Source: JADGGV01 sp035715725
GTDB lineage: Bacteria; Gemmatimonadota; Gemmatimonadetes; Longimicrobiales; RSA9
Direction: 5' to 3'
DNA: 6,092 nt
Assembly (NCBI GenBank): GCA_035715725.1
Contig: DASTKT010000176.1
Coordinates: 1 to 6,092, forward strand
Both the position numbers and the translations under genes were made by a program. Below the pieces are notes generated by a model. It worked only from the letters and a program-made list of their open reading frames with translations. It had not been told where the DNA came from and ran no database searches. How positions within the stretch are numbered: the stretch's first letter is position 1; the number at the start of each line of letters is the position of its first letter. Shown piece by piece: positions 1-5,811 of this stretch.

Positions 1-431
1 GAGCGGTAGGTCCCCGCATCCGGGTTCACGAAGGCGAACCCCGCGCGGGCCACCTCGAGGACGCCGGGGAGCCCGGCGGCCGCCAGGATCGCGCGCGCCG
101 AATCCGGCGTCGTGTCCGCCGGCAGCTCGAGGACGACGAGCCGGTCGAGCACGTCGCCGTAGTGCTTCTCGACGTGGGCGCGGACGAAGGCGACCGGGTC
201 GGCGGGCATGTCGTCGGTCCGGTGCACGTGGATGTCGTGATCGAGCGCGTAGGTGCGCACGCGCCACGACTCCGTGGGCCCCAGGTACCACTGGATGGTG
301 TCGGGGCGGCCGTCGGCGGCTTCCTCCCGCTCCGCCGCGTAGCTGGAGCACACCGTGAGCAGCCCGACGACGAGCTGTCCGGCGGTCGGCGTGCGGCGCG
401 GCGCGGTGGCTTCATCGGGAAGTCGGGTCAT
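1..431 (-). CDS. Unrecognised protein, N-terminal part (runs off the window)
   Basis: An open frame reads leftward from ATG at 431 to the window edge, giving 143 codons with no stop. I do not recognise the family. The N-terminus is polar with two arginines (R12, R13), followed by a short hydrophobic run (about residues 20-28, LVVGLLTVC), which could be a weak signal peptide or a poor lipobox at Cys28. The remainder is soluble-looking, mixed alpha/beta, with an aromatic stretch near IQWYLGP and a helical, alanine-rich end. No good Shine-Dalgarno precedes the ATG. An in-frame GTG at 473 would add 14 residues and is also without one, so the start is uncertain. The gene lies downstream of the sugar O-acetyltransferase on the same strand and might be cotranscribed. 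The codon pattern (mostly G or C at third positions) supports this frame over the arginine/serine-rich overlapping frames. Confidence 0.6.
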   Translation of the reverse strand, partial: MTRLPDEATAPRRTPTAGQLVVGLLTVCSSYAAEREEAADGRPDTIQWYLGPTESWRVRTYALDHDIHVHRTDDMPADPVAFVRAHVEKHYGDVLDRLVVLELPADTTPDSARAILAAAGLPGVLEVARAGFAFVNPDAGTYR

Positions 432-492
432 GAGTCCGGGGGTGTGCGGGAGTCGTCCGGTCGGGGTGGCCACGAATCTAAGAGCGGCCGGC

Positions 493-513
493 GCGCCCGC
501 CAGCGGCGGGTGC
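493..513. terminator. Possible hairpin between two minus-strand genes
   Basis: Just beyond the acetyltransferase stop, the sequence can fold into a stem of about 9 bp (CCCGCC against GGCGGG plus three outer pairs, one a G-U) around a 3-nt AGC loop. No clear U-tract follows on either strand, so it may be a weak or factor-assisted terminator, or chance in GC-rich DNA. Confidence 0.25.
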
Positions 514-525
514 CAGGCCGGGCGT

Positions 526-1113
526 TCACAGCTCGCGGCGGACCCGGCACGGCTGCCCGAAGGCGAGGACGCCCGCGGGGATGTCCCCGGTGACGAGGCT
601 GCCGGCGCCGATCGTCACGTCGTCGCCGATGGTGACGCCCGGCAGCACGATCGTGCCCGCGCCGAGCCACACGCGGTCGCCGATGCGGATCGGCGACGCC
701 TGCGTCCGGTAGGGTGCGCGGCCCGACTCCGGCCGCCAGTCGGGCGGGATCCGGTCGGCCGCCCGCAGCGGATGATGCGCCGTCAGCAGCTGCACGCCGG
801 GGCCGACCAGGCCGAAGTCGCCGATGCGGATCTCGGCCGAATCGAGGAAGACGCAGTTGACGTTGACGAACGTCTCCCGGCCGATCGAGACGTGCGCGCC
901 GTAGTCGCAGAAGAACGGCGGCTCGATCCACACGCCGGGGCCCACGGCGCCCAGCAGCTCCTCGAGCAGCGCCCGCCGGCCCGCGGCGTCGGTGGACGCG
1001 CCGGCGTTGAACCGCCCGAGCAGCGCCCGCGCCCGGTGGGCGAGCCGGAGCAGCTCGGGGTCGCGGCTGTCGTAGAAGTCGCCCCGCAGCATGCGCTCGC
1101 GCTCCGTCGTCAC
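526..1113 (-). CDS. Sugar O-acetyltransferase (maltose/galactoside acetyltransferase type)
   Basis: A 195-residue left-handed beta-helix acetyltransferase of the Maa/LacA/NodL group. Members transfer an acetyl group from acetyl-CoA to a sugar hydroxyl in the cytoplasm; the substrate cannot be read from sequence. The N-terminal cap (RERMLRGDFYD, residues 5-15, then DPELLRLAHRAR) is typical of the family. Hexapeptide repeats fill residues about 60-185, with the family's final IRIGDRVWLGAGTIVLPGV block and the ending DIPAGVLAFGQPCRVRREL. The proposed catalytic His is His114 in TAHHPL. Length equals the family norm of about 185-200. I chose GTG at 1113, preceded by GGGAG at 4-nt spacing, because it reproduces the usual MT-E-x-E-xM opening; ATG at 1092 is the alternative. 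The frame stays open much further upstream, but that stretch is antisense to the next gene. Its start region is divergent from promoter A, and no convincing promoter of its own is visible. Confidence 0.93.
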   Translation of the reverse strand: MTTERERMLRGDFYDSRDPELLRLAHRARALLGRFNAGASTDAAGRRALLEELLGAVGPGVWIEPPFFCDYGAHVSIGRETFVNVNCVFLDSAEIRIGDFGLVGPGVQLLTAHHPLRAADRIPPDWRPESGRAPYRTQASPIRIGDRVWLGAGTIVLPGVTIGDDVTIGAGSLVTGDIPAGVLAFGQPCRVRREL

Positions 1114-1202
1114 GAGACTCCCGGCGAGGGTGTTGAGGTTGTCGAGGATGGGGCTGCCTGACGACTCCGCATAAGCTGCGGCCCGAGGCGCGAGACCGCC
1201 AC

Positions 1203-1231
1203 TGTCGATTTCGACCGGGCTCGTTCGACGT
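1203..1231 (+). promoter_or_regulatory. Promoter A, ECF42-type (TGTCGA-N17-CGAC)
   Basis: TGTCGA at 1203-1208 and CGAC at 1226-1229 are separated by 17 bp. The whole 29-bp block is identical to the block at 3058-3086 on the other strand. It ends 53 bp before the ATG of the secreted-protein gene, leaving a leader of about 45-50 nt that contains its Shine-Dalgarno. TGTCGA as -35 and CGA/TC as -10 is the signature reported for ECF42 sigma factors. The arms GTCGA and TCGAC are also an inverted repeat, so an operator for a dimeric regulator is an alternative reading. Confidence 0.7.
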
Positions 1232-1284
1232 GTTTGGAAGGCACGCTGCATCCTGAACACTGTCTCAACACAGGTGGAGGAGGC

Positions 1285-2016
1285 ATGAACCGAGGATCTG
1301 GAGTCACGATCGGCTGTGCGCTGATCATCGCCCTGGGCTGTGGTGTGGCGAAGGCCGCGGCACAGACGGAGGAGTACCCGAGGATGGCACCGATCGGCCA
1401 GTACCTGATGGACAGGGACGCCGAGATTCAGTTGGCGCGCAGCGCCGCTCCCGACTCCATCTCCCGCGACGCGACGATCCTGGTGCTGGGACGGCAGGGC
1501 TACGAGCGAGCCGTCGAAGGCAGGAACGGCTTCGTCTGCATGGTGGCGAGAAGCTGGATGGCGGCGTTCGACTGGCCCGAATTCTGGAACCCGAAGGTGC
1601 GGGCCGCCGACTGCATGAACCCCCAGGCCGCCCGCTTCGTGGCGCCGATCGCCTCTCTGCGCAGCAGGATGGTGATGGCCGGTCGTTCCAAGGCGGAGGT
1701 CCTGTCGGCGCTCGAGGCGGCGTTCGCGAACGGACGACTGCCGAAGCTCGAGAGCGGCGCGATGGATTACATGATGTCGAAGTCGGCCTACCTGACCGAC
1801 ATGGGCGACCACAACCTGCCGCATCTGATGTTCTTTACCGCCGGCATGGACCCGAAGGACTGGGGCGCCGGCGCGGCGGGCTCGCCGGTCATGGCGGCGC
1901 CCTATTGGTTCTTCTCGTCGGACGAACCGTCCCGGATGAAAGGGCTGCCGCCGGTTCATGTGTTCCTGATCCCGGTGGCGAACTGGTCCGACGGAACGCC
2001 CGCGGGCACGCCTTAG
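1285..2016 (+). CDS. Secreted protein of unknown function, in predicted ECF42 regulon
   Basis: A 243-residue protein with a clear export signal: MNRGSG, a hydrophobic core at residues 7-22, and a likely signal peptidase I site after AAA at 24-26. The segment IALGC ending at Cys19 is a poor lipobox and a less likely alternative. The mature part has two cysteines (Cys85 in GFVCMV, Cys110 in ADCMNP) that could pair in the periplasm, an aromatic cluster (SWMAAFDWPEFWNP, 90-103), the MMSK motif (163-166) and two close histidines in DHNLPHLMFF (175-184). I recognise no catalytic motif or named domain; proteins of this general look are annotated as hypothetical in soil bacteria. The start at 1285 is fixed by GGAGGAGG directly upstream and by the signal peptide; an ATG at 1234 lies in the leader and lacks both. 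The stop overlaps the stop of the opposing reductase gene by 4 bp. Confidence 0.85.
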   Translation: MNRGSGVTIGCALIIALGCGVAKAAAQTEEYPRMAPIGQYLMDRDAEIQLARSAAPDSISRDATILVLGRQGYERAVEGRNGFVCMVARSWMAAFDWPEFWNPKVRAADCMNPQAARFVAPIASLRSRMVMAGRSKAEVLSALEAAFANGRLPKLESGAMDYMMSKSAYLTDMGDHNLPHLMFFTAGMDPKDWGAGAAGSPVMAAPYWFFSSDEPSRMKGLPPVHVFLIPVANWSDGTPAGTP

Positions 2017-2591
2017 GCGGTCTTCAACGGCCCGGCGACCGTGTACGTGCTGAGGATGATCCCGGTCGGCGTCGTCTGCGTGCCGACGAGCTCGAGGGCG
2101 CGGGCCGGGGTCCCCTCCGCGAAGAAGCGCTTCCCCGTGCCCAGCAGCACCGGATAGGCGAGCAGCACGACCTCATCCGCGAGCCCGTGCTCGAGCAGCG
2201 GCGAGGTCAGCGTGGAGCTGCCCCAGAGGACGAGGTCCGGGCCGTCCTGCGCCTTGATGCGGCGCACGCCCGCGACGAGGTCCGGGCCGAGGCCCTCGAC
2301 CGGGCCCCACACGAGACTCTCCGGCCGGTGGGTCGCGACGTATTTCGTCGCCGCATTGAGCCGGTCCGCCATCGGGCTGCTCGGCGCCTTGGGCCAGTAG
2401 TCCGACCACAGGTCGTAGGTGCGCCGGCCCAGCAGCAGATCGAAGCGCTCGCCCTGCGCGGCGAGGACCATGTCCCGGCCCGCGGGGGTGCGATAGGGCG
2501 CGGTCCAGTCGGCGTAGGGGAAGCCGTCCTCGCCGGAGGACTGGATCACGCCGTCCCGCGAGATGTGCTCGATGATCCTGAGCGTTCGCAT
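2013..2591 (-). CDS. Dihydrofolate reductase-family protein (RibD C-terminal type)
   Basis: A 192-residue protein of the RibD_C/DHFR-like fold, the NADPH-dependent reductase domain related to the riboflavin enzyme RibD. Visible family blocks are the opening beta strand MRTLRIIEHISRDG (residues 1-14), GRRTYDLWSDYWP (55-67) and LVLWGSSTL followed by LADEVVLLAYPVLLGTGKRFF (119-127, 136-156), which form the cofactor and substrate site in this family. Stand-alone members are common, mostly of unknown substrate, and should not be read as the folate-pathway enzyme; no deaminase domain is present. The ATG at 2591 abuts the TAG of the upstream DGPF gene with no intervening base and has no strong Shine-Dalgarno, which points to translational coupling. 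It is the second gene of the operon driven from promoter B. Its stop runs into the stop of the convergent secreted-protein gene. Confidence 0.92.
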   Translation of the reverse strand: MRTLRIIEHISRDGVIQSSGEDGFPYADWTAPYRTPAGRDMVLAAQGERFDLLLGRRTYDLWSDYWPKAPSSPMADRLNAATKYVATHRPESLVWGPVEGLGPDLVAGVRRIKAQDGPDLVLWGSSTLTSPLLEHGLADEVVLLAYPVLLGTGKRFFAEGTPARALELVGTQTTPTGIILSTYTVAGPLKTA

Positions 2592-2999
2592 CTACTGGTA
2601 CTTCACTTTCGCGATTTCCTCGTTCGGCGTGAAGCCGTCGCCGAAATCCTCGACGTCCATCAGCTTGCGGATCTCGACCAGGCCCTCGCCGTCGGGCGAG
2701 AGGTTCGGCGCGCGCTTCACCCACTCGATCGCCTCTGCCAGCGACTGCACGTCGAGGATCGTGAAGCCCGCGACGAGCTCCTTGGTCTCGGTGAACGGCC
2801 CGTCGGTGACGATGCGCTTCTCGCCGCTGAACCTCACCCGGGCACCCTTCGAGGTCGGGGCGAGGCCCTCGGCGGCGAGGAGGATGCCGGCCTTCACGAG
2901 CTCCTCGTTGTACTGCTGCATCGCGGCATACGCTTCGGGCGTCGGCGGCGGGCCCGCCTCCGATTCCGTCGTCGCCAAGCCCATGACCATGAAACGCAT
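2592..2999 (-). CDS. YciI family protein with DGPF motif
   Basis: A 135-residue cytoplasmic protein of the YCII/DGPF (PhnB-like, COG3795) family. The opening MRFMVMGLA strand, a helix around AYAAMQQYNEELVKAGILLAAEGL (24-46), the signature TDGPFTETKELVAGF (65-79, DGPF at 66-69) and the WVKRAPNL helix end are all present, and the length is normal. The biochemical activity of the family is not established. It adopts a ferredoxin-like fold and is found next to, and sometimes fused to, ECF sigma factors, especially group ECF42. ATG at 2999 is preceded by CAGGAG at 6-nt spacing. It is the first gene of a two-gene operon whose 5' leader runs back to promoter B at 3058-3086. No sigma factor gene adjoins it here, unlike the usual arrangement. 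Confidence 0.93.
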   Translation of the reverse strand: MRFMVMGLATTESEAGPPPTPEAYAAMQQYNEELVKAGILLAAEGLAPTSKGARVRFSGEKRIVTDGPFTETKELVAGFTILDVQSLAEAIEWVKRAPNLSPDGEGLVEIRKLMDVEDFGDGFTPNEEIAKVKYQ

Positions 3000-3057
3000 C
3001 GTTCGCTCCTGGAATCGGTTCGTTGTCGGCTGCCGCGCCGTTCGCGGCCCTACCGAT

Positions 3058-3086
3058 ACGTCGAACGAGCCCGGTCGAAATCGACA
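3058..3086 (-). promoter_or_regulatory. Promoter B, ECF42-type (TGTCGA-N17-CGAC)
   Basis: Read on the minus strand, TGTCGA (complement of 3081-3086) is followed after 17 bp by CGAC (complement of 3060-3063). All 29 bases match promoter A, including the spacer, which is not expected to be conserved by sigma recognition alone. The element ends 58 bp before the ATG of the DGPF gene, close to the 53 bp seen for promoter A. A DGPF gene is the canonical ECF42 target, which makes this the better supported of the two copies. Confidence 0.75.
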
Positions 3087-3105
3087 CGGGGGCGGCGAGC
3101 CTCGA

Positions 3106-3216
3106 TCAGGCGGGGCGGCGGCGCAACTCGCTCACTGTGGTGATCCCCGCGCCGGTCAGCCAGCGGATGCTGACCGGCCCGAGGTTGCGCAGTTGGAGAA
3201 GGTCGGAAGGTGGCAT
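3106..3216 (-). CDS. Small ORF resembling the first part of a TfoX/Sxy C-terminal domain, probably truncated
   Basis: A 36-codon ORF from ATG at 3216 to TGA at 3106. Residues 7-31 (LQLRNLGPVSIRWLTGAG then ITTVSEL) resemble the opening helix-hairpin-helix of the TfoX C-terminal domain, whose members read roughly LxNLGPxSxRWLxxAGIxTxxxLR. The complete domain is about 80 residues; here it ends right after SELRRRPA, and no continuation appears in the other frames before promoter B, 19 bp further on. It starts 9 bp after the hydrolase stop, with only a weak GGCGAG as ribosome site. It may be a relic cut by a rearrangement that brought in the promoter B module, or a genuine mini-protein. In the full family the domain accompanies an N-terminal TfoX domain linked to competence regulation; that half is absent. 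Confidence 0.5.
   Translation of the reverse strand: MPPSDLLQLRNLGPVSIRWLTGAGITTVSELRRRPA
3151..3178. repeat. Perfect 10-bp inverted repeat inside the TfoX-like ORF
   Basis: GCCGGTCAGC at 3151-3160 is the exact reverse complement of 3169-3178, with an 8-nt loop. It lies inside the coding frame of the TfoX-like ORF (VSIRWLTG region). It could form a stable hairpin at the 3' end of the hydrolase transcript, although no T-run follows it. Confidence 0.45.
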
Positions 3217-3225
3217 CGCTCGCCG

Positions 3226-4218
3226 TCACCGCCGCTCGACGCGGTGGAGGAAGTCGCGCACGGTGGCCAGCAGGGCGTCGGGGTTGTCGTTCTCGGTGGC
3301 GTGGCCACTGCCGGGGATCACGCGGAACTCCGCGCCGGGGACGAGCCGTGCGAAGCGCGCGGTCGAGGCGGGCGTCGCCTCGTCGTGCTCGCCGGCGAGG
3401 AAGAGCGTGGGGACGCGGATCTCGCGCAGCCACGCGGTGCCGTCGAAGTGCTTGAGCGTCCCGGTCGCTGCGAACTCGCTCGGCCCCCACATGTAGCTGT
3501 AGACGAGATCGCCGCCGGGGTGCGCGGCGCTGTCGGCGTCGGCGGGGGAGCGCGGCGGCAGGCGCCGGACGTAGCGCGCGTAGTAGGCGGCCATCGCCGC
3601 CCGGTACTCGGCGCTGTTCGTCGTGCCGGCGGCCTCGTGGCGGGCGATCGCGCGCTGCATCGAGTCGGGGAGGGTGCGGACGAGCGAGTCGGCGTCGCGC
3701 TCCCACTGCGCGGTGGTGACGAGCGGGCTCGAGAGGATCACGCTCCGCACGCCGGCGGGGTGCGTGCCCATGTACGCCTCGACGACCATCGCGCCCCAGG
3801 AGCGGCCGTAGAGGTGCACCTCGCTGAGGCCGAGCGAGTCGCGCAGCGCCTGGAGCTCGCGCACGGCGCGCGCGACGGTGAAGAGCGTCGTGTCGGTCGG
3901 GTGGTCGGCCTTGCCGGCGCCGAGCTGGTCGTAGCGGATCACCGGGCGCTCGTCGCCGAGGGCGCCCCAGACCTTGAGCCCGTAGCTCGCGCTGCCGGGG
4001 CCGCCGTGGATCACGACGAGCGGCGTGCCGGGCCCGTCGCCCATGCGCGCGTACCAGATGCGGCCGCCGGGGACGTGGATGTAGCCCTCGCGGGGCAGGG
4101 CCGCCGTCGCGGCTGCCTGCGCGGGCGCGGCCGGGCGCGCGGGGGGCTGGCCGCAGGCGGCGAGGAGGCAGGCGAGGAGACCGGCGAGCGCGCCGGCGGC
4201 GCGGGGGGCGAGCCGCAT
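3226..4218 (-). CDS. Alpha/beta hydrolase lipoprotein, proline iminopeptidase type (S33)
   Basis: A 330-residue serine hydrolase. The N-terminus is a lipoprotein signal: two arginines, a hydrophobic core and the lipobox LAAC with Cys22, followed by a proline/alanine-rich linker to about residue 42. The enzyme domain shows HGGPG (71-75, oxyanion hole), DQLGAGKAD (97-105), the nucleophile elbow GRSWGA with Ser140, Asp279 in LAGEHDEATP and His306 in GSGHATE, so the Ser-Asp-His triad is complete. HGGPG with a DQxGxG block is typical of proline iminopeptidases and related hydrolases of family S33, which remove N-terminal proline from peptides; the actual substrate may differ. The helical cap (about 165-250) is where specificity lies. 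The protein should be anchored in a membrane facing the periplasm. ATG at 4218 has GAGGAG at 8-nt spacing. Only the tiny TfoX-like ORF follows on the same strand, 9 bp away. Confidence 0.92.
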   Translation of the reverse strand: MRLAPRAAGALAGLLACLLAACGQPPARPAAPAQAAATAALPREGYIHVPGGRIWYARMGDGPGTPLVVIHGGPGSASYGLKVWGALGDERPVIRYDQLGAGKADHPTDTTLFTVARAVRELQALRDSLGLSEVHLYGRSWGAMVVEAYMGTHPAGVRSVILSSPLVTTAQWERDADSLVRTLPDSMQRAIARHEAAGTTNSAEYRAAMAAYYARYVRRLPPRSPADADSAAHPGGDLVYSYMWGPSEFAATGTLKHFDGTAWLREIRVPTLFLAGEHDEATPASTARFARLVPGAEFRVIPGSGHATENDNPDALLATVRDFLHRVERR

Positions 4219-4570
4219 GGGGGATGCTCCTCTGATCGGCGGTGGTGGGAAGGAATCTGGGGCCGGAGCGCCCGGCGGGGCAACCGACGGTATGTTTGCT
4301 CGCGGCGGTCCGGGCGAGCCGGGCCGCGCTCACCTCGCCCGGGAGATCGGCACCACGTCCCGCCACCTTCGCTGCGCGCTCGGCTTCGCTCTTCGGATCC
4401 CGGCGGTGACTGTCCGCGTGCACGCCCAGGCGGCGCCGGCGCGGTAGGGCGGGAGGACGAACGACGACGGGGCGAGCCGACCACGCTCGCCCCGTCATCG
4501 CTGGTCCTGCGTCTCCGACATCACGTGCACCATCACCTGCACCTCCCCTGCGAGACTGCGTCGGTGCCCT
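4219..4570. other. Intergenic spacer between two minus-strand genes
   Basis: Apart from the hydrolase Shine-Dalgarno at its left end and the hairpin at 4466-4496, I see no gene here. The frames that stay open are arginine/proline-rich and lack ribosome sites. A promoter for the hydrolase is expected in the left two thirds, but no convincing -35/-10 pair stands out. Confidence 0.6.
4466..4496. terminator. Perfect 12-bp stem-loop, likely terminator
   Basis: GACGGGGCGAGC at 4466-4477 pairs perfectly with 4485-4496 around a 7-nt loop. It lies 75 bp past the stop of the 4571-5275 gene and before the hydrolase. On the minus strand the stem is followed by a modestly T-containing CGTCGTTCGTCCT stretch rather than a true U-run, so termination may be inefficient. 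The stem fits ending the 4571-5275 transcript. Confidence 0.55.
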
Positions 4571-5275
4571 TCACGCTGCGGGCCTCACGTCGGCGGTGAT
4601 CGCCGGCGCCACCGGCGGCGGCGCTTCCTTCTGGTGGTGGGGCGTCGCCCGCACGGTGCTCGAGGCTCGCCACACCGTGAGCATCGGGACGTCCCCGGCG
4701 AACCGCAGGCGGTTGAAGCCGTCCAGCGCGCGCACCACCTCGATGGCCTCGGTGGCGATGGCCTCCAGCTTCGCGCTCGCGGCGACGTGCCGCGCGCGGC
4801 CCGCGTTCCAGTCGGCGGTCAGCTGCTCGACCGCCGCCAGCTCGCGCTTGAAGTCGTCGAGCACCTTCGGGGAGAGGCCGTGGCGGGCGAGCAGGTCCCG
4901 CTTCTCGTCGGCCCGGGCGGCCATCACGCGGGCGGCGGTGAGGAACGCGCCGAACTGATTGCGCCCGGCACGGCTCATCGTGAACCAGCCCTTCACCTCC
5001 GGATCCTCCTGCGCGGCGAGCTCGGCGACGCGCCCGAGGTGGGCGACGTGCGTCCCCAGCATTGTCCGGCGCTTGGCGTGCCGCAGCGCGGTCGCCGTCC
5101 GCACCTCCAGGATGCCCGCGCGCTGCGCCTGCGCCTGCACCGTGCCGTCCGCGACCAGCGCCTTCAGGCGCGCCACGCTGGTCACGTATCCCGGATCGCC
5201 ATCGTCCGGATTCTCCTCGCAGAAGCCGAGCGCTCGAGCGCTCGCCTCCAGCTTCCTGCGGCCCTTCGCTTTCAT
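4571..5275 (-). CDS. Uncharacterised helical protein
   Basis: A 234-residue protein that I cannot assign to a named family. It is almost entirely predicted helix: alanine-, arginine- and glutamate-rich segments run from about residue 30 to 200 (examples: VARLKALVADG, HLGRVAELAAQE, FLTAARVMAARADEKRDLLARHGLSPKVLDDFKRE, cut short here), with heptad-like spacing that would suit a helical bundle. A motif LDGFNRLRFAGD lies near residue 190, and the C-terminus is a loose proline-rich tail (about 212-234). There is no signal peptide or membrane segment, so it is probably cytoplasmic. ATG at 5275 is preceded by GGAGG at 5-nt spacing, which fixes the start even though the frame stays open upstream. It stands alone on its strand between a long low-complexity spacer and a hairpin, so it is probably monocistronic. 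Confidence 0.8.
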   Translation of the reverse strand: MKAKGRRKLEASARALGFCEENPDDGDPGYVTSVARLKALVADGTVQAQAQRAGILEVRTATALRHAKRRTMLGTHVAHLGRVAELAAQEDPEVKGWFTMSRAGRNQFGAFLTAARVMAARADEKRDLLARHGLSPKVLDDFKRELAAVEQLTADWNAGRARHVAASAKLEAIATEAIEVVRALDGFNRLRFAGDVPMLTVWRASSTVRATPHHQKEAPPPVAPAITADVRPAA

Positions 5276-5631
5276 ATCGTCCTCCGTCTGCTCCGCCGGC
5301 GAGACGGCGGCCGGGACGCCCCACCGGCATGATTCGGACTGCGCCAGGTTGCCAATGGGCCGGTCCTGCCCGGCGTCGGACCGGTCGACGTCGATGAACG
5401 CGAGACGCGTGCCAGCACTGTCGCGGCGCTGCGGAGGCGGTGCGGCGAGACGACGCGCACGGCCGCCGGACGACGGTCCCGGACGCGCGCCGACGGACGC
5501 GGCCGCGCGCCGACGCCGGCGGCCGCCGGACGACGACGGCGGGCGTCCGGATTCCGGCGACTTCCCTCTGAGGATCGACGAAGATTTGTGATCCGACGCT
5601 CGCGGACGAGGCGCGAACGGAGGCGGGTCGC

Positions 5632-5673
5632 CGTGGGTCGGAGGCGGGCGCTCGTGGGTCGAGGCCGGGCGCC
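5632..5673. repeat. Imperfect 21-bp tandem duplication
   Basis: Two adjacent 21-nt units, 5632-5652 and 5653-5673, both begin CGTGGGTCG and continue with a GAGGC(C/G)GGGCGC-like half. They differ at a few positions and by a one-base shift. The unit length equals that of the tandem array at 5749-5811, although the sequence differs. Confidence 0.45.
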
Positions 5674-5748
5674 CGTATGACGCCGCCGGCCGGCCGGTGA
5701 CGAGGGCGGCCGGGCGCTGACGGCGCCGGGTCGGGTGTCCTCGGTCGC

Positions 5749-5811
5749 GGACAGCGGGACGACGGATGGGGACAGCGGGACGACGGACTGGGACAGCGGG
5801 ATGGCGGACGC
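5749..5811. repeat. Three tandem 21-bp repeats
   Basis: Units at 5749-5769, 5770-5790 and 5791-5811 all start GGACAGCGGGA. The first two are identical for 18 bases (GGACAGCGGGACGACGGA) and the third is more divergent. The 21-bp period is two helical turns and also seven codons (PLSxSVV on the minus strand), but the surrounding frame shows no other sign of coding. Confidence 0.8.

Noticed and set aside
1140..1165. A further TGTCGA-N16-CGAC match just upstream of promoter A on the plus strand.
   Set aside because: The spacer is one base shorter and unrelated in sequence. The same N16 pattern also occurs inside the secreted-protein gene (1775-1800), showing that such matches arise by chance in this GC-rich DNA.
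1114..1959. Upstream extension of the acetyltransferase frame to a 477-residue protein.
   Set aside because: The extra sequence is antisense to a well-supported secreted-protein gene, is histidine/arginine-rich, and the family length ends at the GTG at 1113.
1203..3086. The 29-bp inverted repeats as terminal repeats of a transposon, or as integron attC sites.
   Set aside because: No transposase or integrase lies between them, no target duplication is visible, and attC sites would repeat in the same orientation. Their equal distance to start codons fits promoters better.
2563..4599. A long plus-strand frame of 678 residues opposite the DGPF gene and the hydrolase.
   Set aside because: This is an antisense shadow typical of high-GC coding DNA; the opposite strand carries genes with complete family motifs.
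5227..5244. An 18-bp perfect palindrome (CGAGCGCTCGAGCGCTCG) early in the 4571-5275 gene.
   Set aside because: It lies inside coding sequence for an alanine/serine/arginine stretch (ASARAL), where GC-rich codons easily give such symmetry; nothing else suggests a binding site.
5329..5355. Possible minus-strand promoter TTGGCA with AATCAT before the 4571-5275 gene.
   Set aside because: The spacing is only 15 bp and the -10 match is poor, so it is too weak to annotate.
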